Assembly (NCBI RefSeq): GCF_000150275.1 | Contig: NW_002060948.1 | Coordinates: 5,436,241-5,500,240, forward strand | Direction of reading: 5' to 3' | DNA: 64,000 nt | DNA from: Trichoplax adhaerens | Lineage: Eukaryota > Placozoa > Uniplacotomia > Trichoplacea > Trichoplacidae | Part shown: in pieces, positions 39,401-53,241 of the stretch | Layout: the number at the start of each line of letters is the position of its first letter | Numbering within the stretch: position 1 is the stretch's first letter | The notes under the pieces: generated by a model | Told to the model about the DNA's origin: nothing | The model's input: only the letters and a program-made list of their open reading frames with translations | Databases searched by the model: none | Translations under genes and position numbers: made by a program

Positions 39401-42400
39401 AATTTAAGTACTTATTAAATAAAAAACTTTGGACTGTACTTTCGTTTATTTGCAAATAAGTAGATGGATTTTCAATTTAGTCTAGAAATTGATATTTGTG
39501 TATCTATTGGTTGATTGTATTGTATATCAGTCAATAATTGAGTATCCGATAATTTATATACCTTCAAATTTTGAAGATGGAAGCGAGAAACTTCAGGTTT
39601 GTCATAGGCTACGATCATATCTTAAAAAAAGCTCTCAACTCTACTGATTTGTATCCAAAATTAACTTCCATTTATTTGATAAAATTCAAGGATATTTTGA
39701 ATATTAGATCTGACATTGTCAAGGATATAATCTTTTATAATTGTCAGTAACTTTACATTCTAATCAAAATTTAAATGATTCAACAAAAAGAATGGAATTG
39801 AATTCGTTTTTCTTTAAATTTTTCTATTGTAATGCAACGTTACAAGTAATTATCTTCCTACTCTATCTGATATTATTCTACTGATTATTAACGAGGTCGT
39901 AATGATTTTCCTAAGCGATCTAACACAATATTCAATTACTTTTCTGGAATGCTTTAGTTCATCTATCAGTACTCATATTTATTTTTTACATATATTTATC
40001 TGATATCCAAAAATAAAAGTTACCAGGCTAGAATGAGATTTTAGAATGATCATTATCATCGAATCGATTTTGCAATTCGGCTGATCCATATTCAATTGCT
40101 ACGTACTTATACATTTACAGAATTTTGAAGAATAAAAAATCAAATAATTATAGCATTTATTTCTACTGCCAACCCAATGCTATATATTTACATAGTTTAA
40201 ACATCTTTTACTAAAATTAGATTAATACTTGTATTGCCGTTAGTATAAGTATTAATTAATGGCAGAGCCTGGGGAGCTTATAAGATATTCTGACTAATTA
40301 CTGCACCTGGTATTCAATTAAATAGTTGAAAAATTATAAATGTCTCAATAAAAGCTCCATGCTAACTTACCATATGTTTTTACTCCTGAATCTAGCTGTA
40401 CAATAACGCAAATTGATTAACATTTCGGTAATATAACACTGATGTTAACTTTACAATTTGAATAAATATAAAACTAATTAAGATCTCGATCGATATGTGG
40501 TTGCTGATTAGCGATTAACTGGAATCATATTTGAACAGCATAGTCTTAAACACAAACTCTCAACATTAATACAATCGTAATCTAACTATTATTGCTACTA
40601 TAGTGGTATTTTAATGTTCGTAATATCAAAATAAAAAGAAATTGATGACTACTGGCCTACTAAAAGGCAATCGCCTGAATTAGTAAATATGCATTCACTA
40701 TCAAGCAAAACACCGTAGTGCGATATGATTATAATAGCAGATGATAGAATTACGATTACAGAATTGCTTGTTTCTGTCTAGCTTTATTTAATTTTTTGCG
40801 ATTCAATATTTTGCCATATAAACACAAGATATATTAGTATTGAGACTGCCATTTCTGCATGACTATTACTGCAGATATAAATCATTTCTAAGCATCCAAA
40901 CAAGTCAATTCTAATGAAAGCAAATACATGGTCTTATCCGATCGAACGAGCCATTAAATTGTTTAACTTACGTATCTAAGATAAAAATATGTACAGTAAT
41001 AGCAAGAAATAGCTGTAGATACCGCTAAGAAGCGTAAACATATGATAGAGAGAAGAGCCTACTAATATTATTAAAGAAATGAGGTCCAAAAGCTTGCTTG
41101 ATCCCATGCATATAAGTTGATAGTGAAGAATGACAGAAGAATCACCATTTTCAGTTTAATTGTACTACTGGTAAGCGACATCGTCTCTTGTTTGAAATAG
41201 CGAATAAAATACAGACTTTTATACTAAAATAAATTTAAATCTAAAGAATAATTGTTGCATGCATAGATGATGTTTCATTTTACTATGGTACTGAGTTACA
41301 GTTATTACATTAATTATTATAAAGTATTTGATATTTTGATACTAAATTAGAATCGCTCGTGATCGGACAATATCTTTATGAATTTGCCGATCGAATAGGT
41401 GCGATTGATCAATTAATGGATCAGCCATAACCAAATGGCATCCGATGAATTAAGTAATGAAAGTCAAAATATCCGTAGCTCAGATATTATATAATTATTA
41501 CTGCAATTAGCAAAGTTCCGGTCATCAAATTACCATAGTCAAATGCTAAATGAAATATTAGGGCCCCTCCGAGTAGAATGTTACTGATACGATTTGTCTT
41601 AGTGTTTAAAATATTTGTGGTTCTGTTATATCGATCTAATACAATGAGTTTCAATCAGCCGCCAGGCATCTCATTATAAATGATCTAGATATCCTTGAGT
41701 GATATAAGTTTACTAATTAAATATAAAGTGACATACAGCATAGTTGTAGGAGTAGACATTGACGCTCAAAAGTATTGGAAAACTATTATTAGCTGTCGGT
41801 AGATAATGAACGTTTAAGTACTGTCTTTTTCTCTAGTTTGATGGATGTTGAAAGGGCTATAATTATTGAAATAGAAAAATATGGTCAAGATGTGCCTTAG
41901 TAACACCAGCCAATCACAATTTTTTTAATACCGGACACGGAAATGCAAGAATAATTATCAGTACTTCGCTTACCAGTCTATTTACTGTAATTAATGCTAA
42001 TATGACGTATATCGCAGCTGACAGTAATAATATCTCGAACGTCGCTAATAATAAATATATACAAGTAGGATCATAATAACAATATGCACATTTTTACTTT
42101 CAAACCACCATAATCTAGCCTATTGTAAGATACATTAGTGATTGATATGAATATTTCATGATATAATAGTGCAGCAAAATGCAGCTGAAGATGGTGTGAT
42201 ATATACCAATCACGAAATTCCAAATTTTAGAAAAATAAGGGCTTTATTGAATCTTATACAAAGATTAACTACACAGCTCTACTCTAGCCGAATACTACTT
42301 CTAAAGACTTCTAGAACGAACTAACAGAATAATCTAAAGTTGCATGCTTTATACTTTTCGTAGCATTCGCAGCTACAATCCGCATGGCAACCTTTTACCT

Positions 42401-45400
42401 TATTTTACACATAGTTAAATTATTCTTAGTAAGACTATTCTACTGCGGACCATCATTAATCCAATATGGATACGACTACAGTACTTACGTAGACATTATT
42501 CACACCAGCCAAAGTACAATGAATTAACCATATCCTAATATATGATTTACAGTTCTATTTTTACCTATAGCCATATTAGTAACTCAACAGCTTACTGTAT
42601 ATAGTCATCTGTACTCTAGCATAGAGTCTCTACCACTACAGTCTATAGTTACAGCTACCAAATATCTCTTAGGATAAATATCTACCGTACATTATACTAC
42701 ACATGGCTAACAGTCTACAATCACAATACTAAGTTACATTACAGATGGATAGAACACTATTAATAGAGATAGACATCATATCAGGGCAAGCTATAAATAA
42801 AAATTCGAACTATATAGATATGATACAATCACGGAAAACAATTTTAGGTAGATCCCTATTTTAACATCCGAACTACTATCCTAAACGTCTTTTTTCAAAA
42901 TATAATTTGCATATCGGCATGAATTGTCTAGTTTAGTTAAAAATATTAATATTGTAGATTAAACAAAGTTACAGTGTTACAATCTACAGTAATAGAACCT
43001 TAAATAATCAACTTAGAATAAAAATAAATGCACTAAAGTATATCGAGAAGATTACTACTACAGTATCTACTGATTAGCATATGGAACTGTCCATTAGATA
43101 TATATTATAATGAATTATTTGGAGGAAATAGATCGAAGAAAGTTTGATACTCGGCACTTGCATTTTAAAATTTCATGGTCTCATGAAGCTGACTAGTTGC
43201 TTTGGTATTTGCTTACAATTGGAATTAATGATAGTTAGCTGATTTAGGACGAAAAAATAATATCATAATTAAGATCTGCTTTTTTAGTAGAATTGATCAA
43301 GTCACCTAGAATATACACACCGTCAATGTAAACAAGCCGAGCTTTATGCAAACTAACTAACGGCATAAAATTATTCTTTTAATACAATTCTGGGTATAAT
43401 ACAAAATTAACACCCAATACCATAGTATCTATACCTTGATCCTACCATAATGGCAAAAATGTCTTATACTAATATTTTGTTAACTTATTTTAATAGTAAG
43501 TAGAAAATATTGTTCGCGATATGATTATTTACAATTCATATTTAATGAAACTACGGCATTATTTAGTACAATGGCGCTTTATTTTTGAACACATTGATAT
43601 CAATATGAGGCAATGCTTGTTGTAATATATAAGATTGCAGCTATAAATTCTTGTTAACACATATATACAAACTTCTGACGTCTTATTATACGTCAATAAT
43701 TTTATTATTTATTGATTTTAATGCCTTTATTTTAATAATAAATTTATTTTTAACACTCGATCTGGATAATAAATGCAGCAGATGTGTCTTGCTTATTAAA
43801 AGGAGCTAAATACGATCATTCTTTCATTATTTGATATAATCGTTTAAATTAGCCTAGCATAAAGAATCACTGATCACTAAGCAATAAATATATACTAAAA
43901 TTGATAATAGATGTCGAAAATATACATTATGCCAAAAGGAAATGGTTACAGCAACTAATAATTTTATTAGTAATTCCTTTACCATAGTATTCATATTAAA
44001 GACTATGAAAAAATATGCAATTATTTTACTTGTTTATAAACAATTAAAGATTTACTTTGTTAAGTGTAAAGAAGCCAGCACTGTATGTTATTCGATATAA
44101 GTCTAAGCTATATTTTATCTTTTAAAATTGATATTACGATGTGGCATATAAAGCCTAACGGATACTGTTTATTAAAAAATCTAATGTAGTATGAAATCAA
44201 TGCGTCACGATCAGATCGAAATCGATAATACTGTAACTACATCGTATGACTACATCAGTGAATATTATATTAATTGAAATGTATAAAAAAATTTTGTGCC
44301 AGTAACTAATATACTGTATAGCAAGTATTTAAACACAGTAATCTGAAATTCTACCTCTTATCGAAGGTAACTCTGTATTAATAATGTAATTGATTAAAAA
44401 ACTAATTAAATACCACAAATATATCTAGTATCGAAATTTCATAATAAGATAAAGTAAAATATCTAAATATAAACTTAAGGTCGCGAATTCTAATTTTATG
44501 AAAGTGATCTATCTGATTGAAAGCTATGCAAACGAGCAATTCCTTTTGCCGCTTTCAAAACATATTCTACGATAATAGCTTTAATGATTTTACTGGACGG
44601 CTTTACAACAATACCATACAATATCTATATATAAATGTTAGTTACGGTGTCTTATGTAATATCTAAATATAATTGTTTTTTTCTTAGCTTAATCTACTTC
44701 TTGACTAATGATATTCGTACGCTATAATATAGAGAAAGATTGACAGAGCTACAAAACAAATTTCTCTAATGCTAGTCGATTTAAGTAAATAATATGATAA
44801 AGTTTAGTGAACTGTAAAACGTCTAAATATAAATATAATAATGTCATTTAATAGTTTCTTTTTGGACAAATAAGGAAATGTTTAACCTGATCTAGTAAAG
44901 CTATAGTTAAGTTTTAGATGATCAAATATTAAGACTCAATAACAAGATAAAGCCCAGCGAACCATGAATAATAACAAAACAAAAAAATTTCTATTATTTG
45001 TTGACTAAAAAAGAAAGATCATTTATTAATATGTAAATGATTGTAGTAAATTAACTTAAAATTATAAATAGTAAACAAAAAAATTACAATTTTTCATTTC
45101 GTTCTACACAGGAAGCGAATAAGACTTATGTAGCGAAGTGAAGTTTCTAAACTATCAAAATTACTCCGTTACACTAACTAATTGGCTACTAAATATCGTT
45201 TTAGTAGTCTGTGTAATATCGAAATCAATGCATAAAAATGATTAAACGATCATGTTTGTACATTGATATAGATAGTAATATTAACCATTATCCATAAACT
45301 CAGTTCTTTTTTATACTACGCTCTACGTGAACGCAATCGATTCAAAGTACATGCTTAAGCTGGATACTTGATCTATATCATCCATCATTCGACAATCTAT

Positions 45401-46911
45401 AAGTTACCTTTGTTAAAAGCAAACAATAAGAGCTTAAGGTGTTTATAATTGAAATGTTTATTATACATAGACATTATAATTGCACACGCAAATACTGTGA
45501 AATCAATAAAAATGATTGATGGCATATAAATTTGAATAGCACAATGACCATTATATTCATCGCTTGACGTACTAGATTAAAGAAATTGTATAGTATTTTT
45601 ACAATGTTATTGTATTTAAAAATTACAGGATATACACCGACAAATACGATACATTAGTGATGTTGATTTCTTTTGCACTTTTCGCAGTCCTAAACTGTCT
45701 ATAATAAACATCTTTTAAAAGTTACATTTTCTGAAATTACTGCTATCCATTTATACATGCCATTTATTATTGAATTATTATACATACTTAATTATCAGAC
45801 TAAAGTAATAGGGAGGCTATACCGTAATTAATATTTCTGTTTGTATAATAAGAGATCAGCTCAGAATGAATTTCAAATATGATTATAGCAGTAATGACGT
45901 AAAAAAGCCCTTTCTTGAATATTGTATTTGATTAATTTAACAAAGATTATTTTTCTTTAGTAAATGGATTGCTTCATATCAACAAAATAATAATCTGCAA
46001 TATTCTACGCAGCGTATTTCGGAAATCAGCTTATTTGTCTATATTTGTTGACTTTCACTGAGCATGATTAGTTCCTTATAAACCAGGCTATAGTGACAAT
46101 TTAAAAACAATCTCGGTAAATGGGCCAATGTCTGTCAAATTATAATATCATTATTTCTTCCAGTAGTTTGTGAAATAACTTGCTGACAATTACTATACGT
46201 ACCGTAACATTATTCATGCGAGCGTATGCATACTCTACGGTAACTAATTCAGGAAGCTAACCAAAGTTTGCAAGTAGATTTCATACAGAATCCCAGTTTA
46301 ATATAGCAATTATTACTAATATAAATTTATGAGTTATTATTAAATTAATAGTTGATTATAGATTGGCATATAAAAGTATCTGCATGAAAGTTAACCGACG
46401 CTATTTAAAAGCTCCTTAATTCTTAATATGCTAAACTGTGTTACCATATCATCTTGCCAGTGGTCATATTTTGTCGTTGTCATAGCGTATAATTTCCACA
46501 ATTCACTAATAAATTTACTGAGAACTTCAAATTGAACATGATATATATATATTCTAAAATTTAACAGATCAAATTACTAGATAAGTAACCTCGAACAAGT
46601 ATATTCTATTCAAATTATGCGTGTTTTGTACTTATCTAAAATTTTATATATCTGCCGATATTATAGCATATTCCACCATCCTAAAGATGCCTTCTCTGTC
46701 TGTCATAAACACTGTATATTGTATGCAAATGTGTTACTGACCATCAAATTCTATTCTTTAGCATAATATCTTGCCTACATTAACACACTATGTTACGTAA
46801 AACGGAGAACTTTATCTATTATAGACTAAGATCGTGTATAGAGCAATCAATCAGTTAAATGATATTCTCTAGGTTAAACCTATTTAAAGCTATCTGTGAT
46901 GGAGGGTTCAA

Positions 46912-47211
46912 TGTCTCAGAAGATTGAAATTTAGTCGCCATTTACAATTATTACACCAAAGGGGTTTATAAAAGTTATGCTTTATTGTAGGTTAGTAATG
47001 TGAAGTACAGTGAGGTAGTTACGGTAGATCAGCGTGCAAGCTGTCGTGAGTAACGAGTAGAAGTATTAGACTGTGAGAGACTAACTAGAAGACTAACTGA
47101 GAGGCTAACGAACTCTGAGGTAGAAATCACCGGTATTTGTAGTTTTAAAGATAGTGCACATGCGGAGAATAGGATTGTGGAATTAGATACAACATATACC
47201 ATAACAGGTTA
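46912..47211 (+). mobile_element. possible degraded LTR-like patch
   Basis: A patch of higher GC than its surroundings. It begins TGTCTC and ends ACAACA, with TTATAAAAG near 46965. No matching target-site duplication was seen, so the boundaries are guesses. Confidence 0.2.
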
Positions 47212-47879
47212 CAAAATAGCAGATGATTGTAGAAAACAGAGAGTACCGTAATAACTAAATACAGTAGTCTATATATGAATTTAGAGTAAGCGGACTATAG
47301 ATCTGTCTAAATATAAGAGCAATACAACATGTCTATATTTAAGAGTAGAATATAGTTACAGTATATTCTAAATACACTACTCCATCTCTTCTAACTACTT
47401 ACATTTCATAACAGCAGTTTATAGTATGACGTATGTTTGCAATCATATACCACATTCATAAATATTGAATAAGCAATTTCCTTCTTTATAAACCAAGGAA
47501 TATAGCATACAGTGAGTAGACATAAATGAATTTGTAACTATTGTAGAAATAGCCTTCCCTAAACTAAACGTAGTGAGATTCAAGGATTTGAACAACTGTT
47601 GATATAGTTTTCTAAATGTAAAGTATCGTGTATTGAAGTAATATAATGTAGATATCTGGCAGTTAAAGTAATTTACAGCTGTCTGTACATGTACATTTCA
47701 TACTGAATTTAACTTGAAATATGTTCTTGGAGTGATATACGCTGCATGTTCATATGAAGTTCTTCGCTCGTTTCTATAACAGTACCTTATTTCTATTAGA
47801 ATTCTTAATCTCCTTTTCCATATTTAGTGATCGTGAAAACTTTAAATTGTATAAAATCATATATTTAATGCTATAAAGT

Positions 47880-48720
47880 ATATTTACAATCATGCGCGGA
47901 TTGTATAAATATTAAACGAGCATTTTCGTCTTTTAATTATTAACTAAAGATTGGAGTTTAGGGTTGCTTTATACGAGCTAGTATAAATATAAACATGTAC
48001 TAGTACATATTTATGGTGCAAATGACACATTTTTAGGTTAAGCCTGGCGAGAATAATTTTAAAGTACTCTATAGTCTACATTGTGTAAAGTTTGCATTCA
48101 GTGGTAGATGTATCATTGCAATCTTATTCCTTAAGCATAAAAAATAATAAGTATTTTTGTTTGCTTTAGACTAACCATCATGATGTATTGCAAAAATAGC
48201 AGTTTTTAGGTTAAAACTGGTACGAGTATTATTTCAGATTACATTGCAATATTAAAGCATGCTTTCAGTGCTACGATGCACAGTTGTAGACATGAATGGG
48301 TCATATGAATATTAAAAGAGCAATTTCGTCCATTATAGGCAAAAGACCGTAGTGTTAAATCGCAAGATGCGAGTAAATTTTTATCGTTAGATATTTATTT
48401 TGGAAATATTTCCTACATTTAACCTTGCAAGAGTAATGTTTCAGACAATCTCTATAATATGCATGTAGCGATTCGATGCGTAGCAAAAATCGTATACCGC
48501 TTGTATAAATATATAATGAGAAATTTCGTCCTTTGTATGCTAAAGATGGCTACTTAGAGTAGGTATAGACAATTAAAATTTGTAGCCGTTAGTAGAAATA
48601 GCGTTCTAGGATTTTTAGCTTAAGCCTAGCAAGAGTTGTCTATTGCAGATTACTTTGTGCATAAGCATTGATTCAGTGGTATAATGGCTAATTCCAAACA
48701 TATACACTATGTCGAGCTTT
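47880..48720. repeat. diverged tandem array, unit about 200 bp
   Basis: Three phrases recur in the same order. TTTTAGGTTAAGCCTGGCGA-like text appears near 48032, 48204, 48417 and 48617. ATAAATATTAAACGAGCA...TTTCGTC-like text appears near 47899, 48303 and 48502. TTCAGTGGTA-like text appears near 48097, 48262 and 48667. Copies are strongly diverged. Confidence 0.6.
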
Positions 48721-49465
48721 CATTAAAAATATACACAGCACTTTAGCAAGATAATATTATCATTATATCATCATTAATGCACGGTATAAATAAACTAGCG
48801 ATAGACAAATTATTTTATTGTATAAAGTCAAAATTGCGTGATGCCATACAGCCTAAATACGCCACTCAACCTAATAGGCGGTTTGTATCCTTAACTAAGC
48901 AGACTTCCTAATATTTGTATCCTCCCTTACATTAGTAAAATGGTTATTAAGTAGCTTAGCCTTGAGTAACTCTCCCAAGTGGACCTAACTATCCGTCTCT
49001 AGGACTTCTATAATTACGATAGCTACCATACTTTTTGAATCTCCTTATATTACACATGGTACAAATGAACATTTAAAGAGAATCTCATCCATGTTGACAA
49101 AAAGTTCATAGAGCAAATTTTGTCATTATTTGCAGGACCTAACATTCTCTAACGTTCTTTAATCTAAACATAACAAGTTGCACTTTAAAGATTACTTTAT
49201 ATTATAAAAGTAAATGTTCAATTATATGTCACTTCATTATAATATTTAGTAGATTTTAAGTAGTCTCACCAGTAGTTTTGCGGTAGAAACCCATAATACA
49301 CCTATTGAATTTTATGCATACTTAGTCACGCTAAAGGGGAGAAGTTTTCTATACAGATTTAGGCCATTGTCACAAATTTTCTTCTTTGTGAACCGTTCAC
49401 TCCTCTAGTAAGTAATATCCTAATGCTCTCGAGGTACGCATAGGTAATCGATTACTCGAAAAGTG

Positions 49466-49515
49466 TTCAGTAGTAAGTTTATTATCTCGCTCAACGAGCC
49501 TTCGTGACTACTGAA
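49466..49515. repeat. inverted repeat hairpin
   Basis: TTCAGTAGT at 49466-49474 pairs with ACTACTGAA at 49507-49515. The match extends outward through TCGAAA/TTTCGA with a four-base bulge. It sits in a GC-richer patch. Confidence 0.5.
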
Positions 49516-51127
49516 TTTCGAAACAACTAGTCATTAAGAGCTCGCTCCTTTCATACTCTCTGAGCCTCGGAGCTCTGCAAAATTTCATAGGTGCAAGTTA
49601 TTACCAGTTAGATTACTTAATACAAAACTATATTCATCAACTGTCCGAAGTGCAATAGTGCATTTACAACTAAAGTTAATATTCCAAATTCAATTAACAA
49701 TTAATGATCATATTTCATTGTCGTAAGTAATTACCTTACGGTGGCAAAGCACCGTAGCAGCCCCGTAAATTTCGCTCGCAACTTAGAAATTGCTATTGTA
49801 GCGTAAAAATATTGATAAATAAATTTTCTGGTAAGAGATTTTCATACAATGATATTTTTATTGCATGATGTTATTTTATAAATACCTATGCTCTAGAGAA
49901 CTTAGCAGATGGATATTTCAAAAATTTCTTTACGTGGGAATTTACAATATTCTAAATGTTAAACTTGCTATTGCCTGATCATTAAATATGAAAGACAGTT
50001 AATTCATCAAAATATTGTATAAATAATGAATTGAATAATGAAATTTAGATACGAGAATATCCGCAAGTAGAACTATGGCATTGCTTAATGGCAAAATTAG
50101 AAAGAAATATGTTCAACTTTTAAATATTTGGTAGATAGTTGCGTACAGTATGGTATTTGGATTATGACAAGTTCCTGCTCCTAGACAACTGATATTAAGG
50201 GCAATTAAAATCGTTAGCATTATAAATTTCTAATTTCGATATCCTATAAATCGACTTCATTTTAAATCTGATAAAGATCACAGCTTACAGACATTCAGTG
50301 GGTGATGTTTTATTAGAATTGCGAAGGCCTATGGAGATAGATGATCATTAATTATCGATATCGTGGACGATGTTAAATAGCCTTAGAATAATATTAATTT
50401 ATTCCATTGCCTAGATGCTTAGACAACCTATAGTGTTCATTTCTAAATCATTAACTAGCATATATATCTAGCTGTAATGCACTCGGAAGGTCAATTAACC
50501 TATTAATTAAAAATGATACCTTTTACGTAGAGATCTTAACGTAATAATCACCATTTTTGGCCATCGCTGATGCATTGCCAATTGAGAGTTTAAATATTTC
50601 ATATCTTAATTATGATCCCTCCTGTTACAAATATAATACCTCTTAAATAGTGGAGGTAACTTTCGATTAATATGCCCTAGATACCGTACATATAACAAGC
50701 AAAGCCAGTATAAATACTTAAGGGGAAAAATAAACAGCAAATAGTTAAATTATTTGACCAATGCATCTAAACTTGCAATTTTATTTTAGAATTGTAAATG
50801 ATTCCAGAGCGTTTTTCATTCCTAGCTGATATAAAGTTATGAAAAGTGTTATATTCAATTTGTACTACTTAAGTGAGAATTTTACTTAATTTGCCTCAGT
50901 AAAGTATATCATATATAAAATAAACTCTATGCTGTAAATACGAATTACTGTAGCAGGGAATTTTCAATACAGTTTCTGTTCCTCCAGAAGCTAGTGCTGG
51001 AAGTGCAAATCATTTGTATGATAGAACAGTTATCATTATTAATAATTAGATATGCATGGCCAAGACGGCAATGGTAAATATCCGTCAGAAGAACGCTTTA
51101 GTAAGCCTTATTAATATTAAATATGCC

Positions 51128-51690
51128 TAGACATTTATTGTTGAAATTAGGCATTTTTGGCGACAAGAAAGTCTAATTTTAAACTATAAAAGCAACCAAA
51201 TAATCCATTGTAATCTGATCTCGGATATATTTAATGAAATGGTAAAAAATTACATACCTCGGCCATCATCAATTTTCAGTAAGAAGGAGAACAAGACCTG
51301 TTTTCATCTATAGGTTTCGTTTTATTCCTTTTCTTACTTTGTACTTACATGATCACATGCTAATAAAAAATTAGTATGCAAATTTCATAACAATATGAGA
51401 CTTAGACTTTATTGTTGAAATTGGATGTTTTTAGCGACAAGAAACCTAATTTTAAACTAGAATAGCAAACTAAATGTAATCCATTGAAATATGATCTCGA
51501 ATATTTTTATTAATATGATAATAAAAACTATTATATACCTTTACTATCCTAAAATTTTATTAAGTTTGGGAGAATATGATATACTTTTTACGAGTAGATT
51601 TCGTTTTATTCATTTTCTGACTTCATACTGATATGATAACACGTTAAATAAAAGTTATTATTCAAATTTCTCAACAACATAAGACTTGTA
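51128..51690. repeat. tandem duplication, period about 274 bp
   Basis: TTATTGTTGAAATT starts at 51135 and 51409. Shared order follows: GCGACAAGAAA, CTAATTTTAAACTA, AATCCATTG, TGATCTCG, TTTCGTTTTATTC and CAAATTTC. Two full copies with scattered changes. Confidence 0.8.
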
Positions 51691-51879
51691 TGATTAGCGT
51701 TGCCTAATACAAATAGAACATTAAACCATTATCGGTTATTGCCATATTAGATCAAGTCCTTCAACTTCTCATCACTAAAAGGCAGAAGACAGTTATGTAA
51801 TATACTGTACAGTGATAAATTAGCTTTAGCTTCTTTGTTTATATTGTCTTTACTAGAAATCGCATCTTGATTAATATTA

Positions 51880-52140
51880 TAAGTATTCTCTTCAAGCATT
51901 TTATTCAAGCAGATATAAATATGCTTTCTATAAATCATAAACGATATTATACAATAAGCGATGGAAATATATTCTATTCTTAGTTCACCTTTAGCCAACT
52001 ATTTATCTTATTTTACTAGAAAAACATTTTTACTAATATTAGAAATATTCTATTCGAGTATTTATTCGAGTCAGCTTGCGCATAATTCTCATAAATCTTA
52101 AACAACATAACATAATAAGCAATAAAAATATGTCTTTATT
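51880..52140. repeat. partial direct duplication, period about 162 bp
   Basis: TATTCTCTTCAAGCATTTTA near 51883 and TATTCTATTCGAGTATTTAT near 52046 begin matching blocks. These include CATAAACGATATTATACAAT and its diverged partner. An 83-codon minus-strand frame at 51747-51998 overlaps the first copy and is probably not a gene. Confidence 0.55.
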
Positions 52141-53241
52141 CTATAACATAAAGACCTTCCAGAGTACGGACTATTATTGTGTACGCATATGCACCTTATT
52201 TCCATGCTAGCGTAGAAAGGCATATATAGCTATTTCATGCATAATTGTTGTTAGACAGGAATGTATATACATGATATTATTCAGAATATTCTCCTAAACA
52301 GAGTTGGATAACTTAATAAAGTGATCCTCAAACAATACTTTTAATCTATAAATCTTTAATAAATCTAATTGTCAATCAACGATAGCATTTAATTTAGCAT
52401 TAAGGCTTCGTACCAGGGCCTTATTATTAACATTGAACTAAATTCTAGTTCTAAATCAATCTATCACACTTTATATCATTCACAAGTCATATTTTCCAGA
52501 TATTGCAAAAGTTTTATACTAATTTCTTGCTGACAGATGCAACTTTAAGAATGCTTTTATAGTCGATTTTTAATCTTGTCTGAGTTGGGAAAGTTTTGCT
52601 ATCGTTAACCTAGGAATAGAATATCAAACATATAAGAATAGTTTCCACTTTAATTGTATCATGAAAACATACTCTATTAGCGTATATTTTGAGAATTATA
52701 TTTATTTACTGATCTATAGTTTATGTAATCTATTATCGGACTCATTGTCCTTAGAATAAAATGAAATGCATTAAATATTCCCTTATCGAATGAAATCATG
52801 CATAGATGATTTGGTTTTAAGATTATACTTAATCTCATGTTAATATTATCCTCATGTTAGTCGGGCAATATTTCCGCTTGACAACACCAGTTGAAGCATT
52901 CCTTGGTGAAGAAGAAAGGTGAGTTTTTAATGTAGCTAAAAATGGTTATACTTTATGCAGAAATTTTAGTAAAATTTTATCATGCAAACGAGATATAAAA
53001 TAAATGTTTATTTCTAAACTCATGCGGTTAGTAACTAACTGTGTGACTGATTAAACTTCTTTCCTATCCTATCGCCCTCATCATTAAACTTCTAGATTTA
53101 CCATTTAGCTTCTCATCATTTGTAGTCGAAATATGCTATATAGTGCGTAAGGTGGCTATTAAAAAAAATATTAATTTCAACTTGATATTTTCAGTTCCAG
53201 TTTCTTCATTATTAGCCTTGGAACTACAACTGCAACAAGAC

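Larger units (their letters stand above)
30211..53241. other. 23 kb gene-poor region
   Basis: I find no intact gene. It is AT-rich with stops in all frames at high density. It contains exon-like islands (31.4-36.5 kb, about 41.3 kb, 50.95-51.12 kb, 52.85 kb), tandem duplications (47.9-48.7, 51.1-51.7, 51.9-52.1 kb) and a hairpin at 49.47 kb. An open frame of 109 codons at 38923-39252 and one of 81 codons at 33855-34100 show no recognisable motif. The higher-GC patch at 46.9-47.2 kb may be an old LTR. Confidence 0.55.

Noticed and set aside
48090-48110. A tRNA gene at the TTCAGTGGTAG phrase
   Set aside because: No cloverleaf with acceptor and T arms could be formed around it.
53143-53241. Upstream GTG start for the 53.2 kb GPCR
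   Set aside because: Animal genes start at ATG, and the first ATG at 53242 gives a normal sequon-rich N-terminus.
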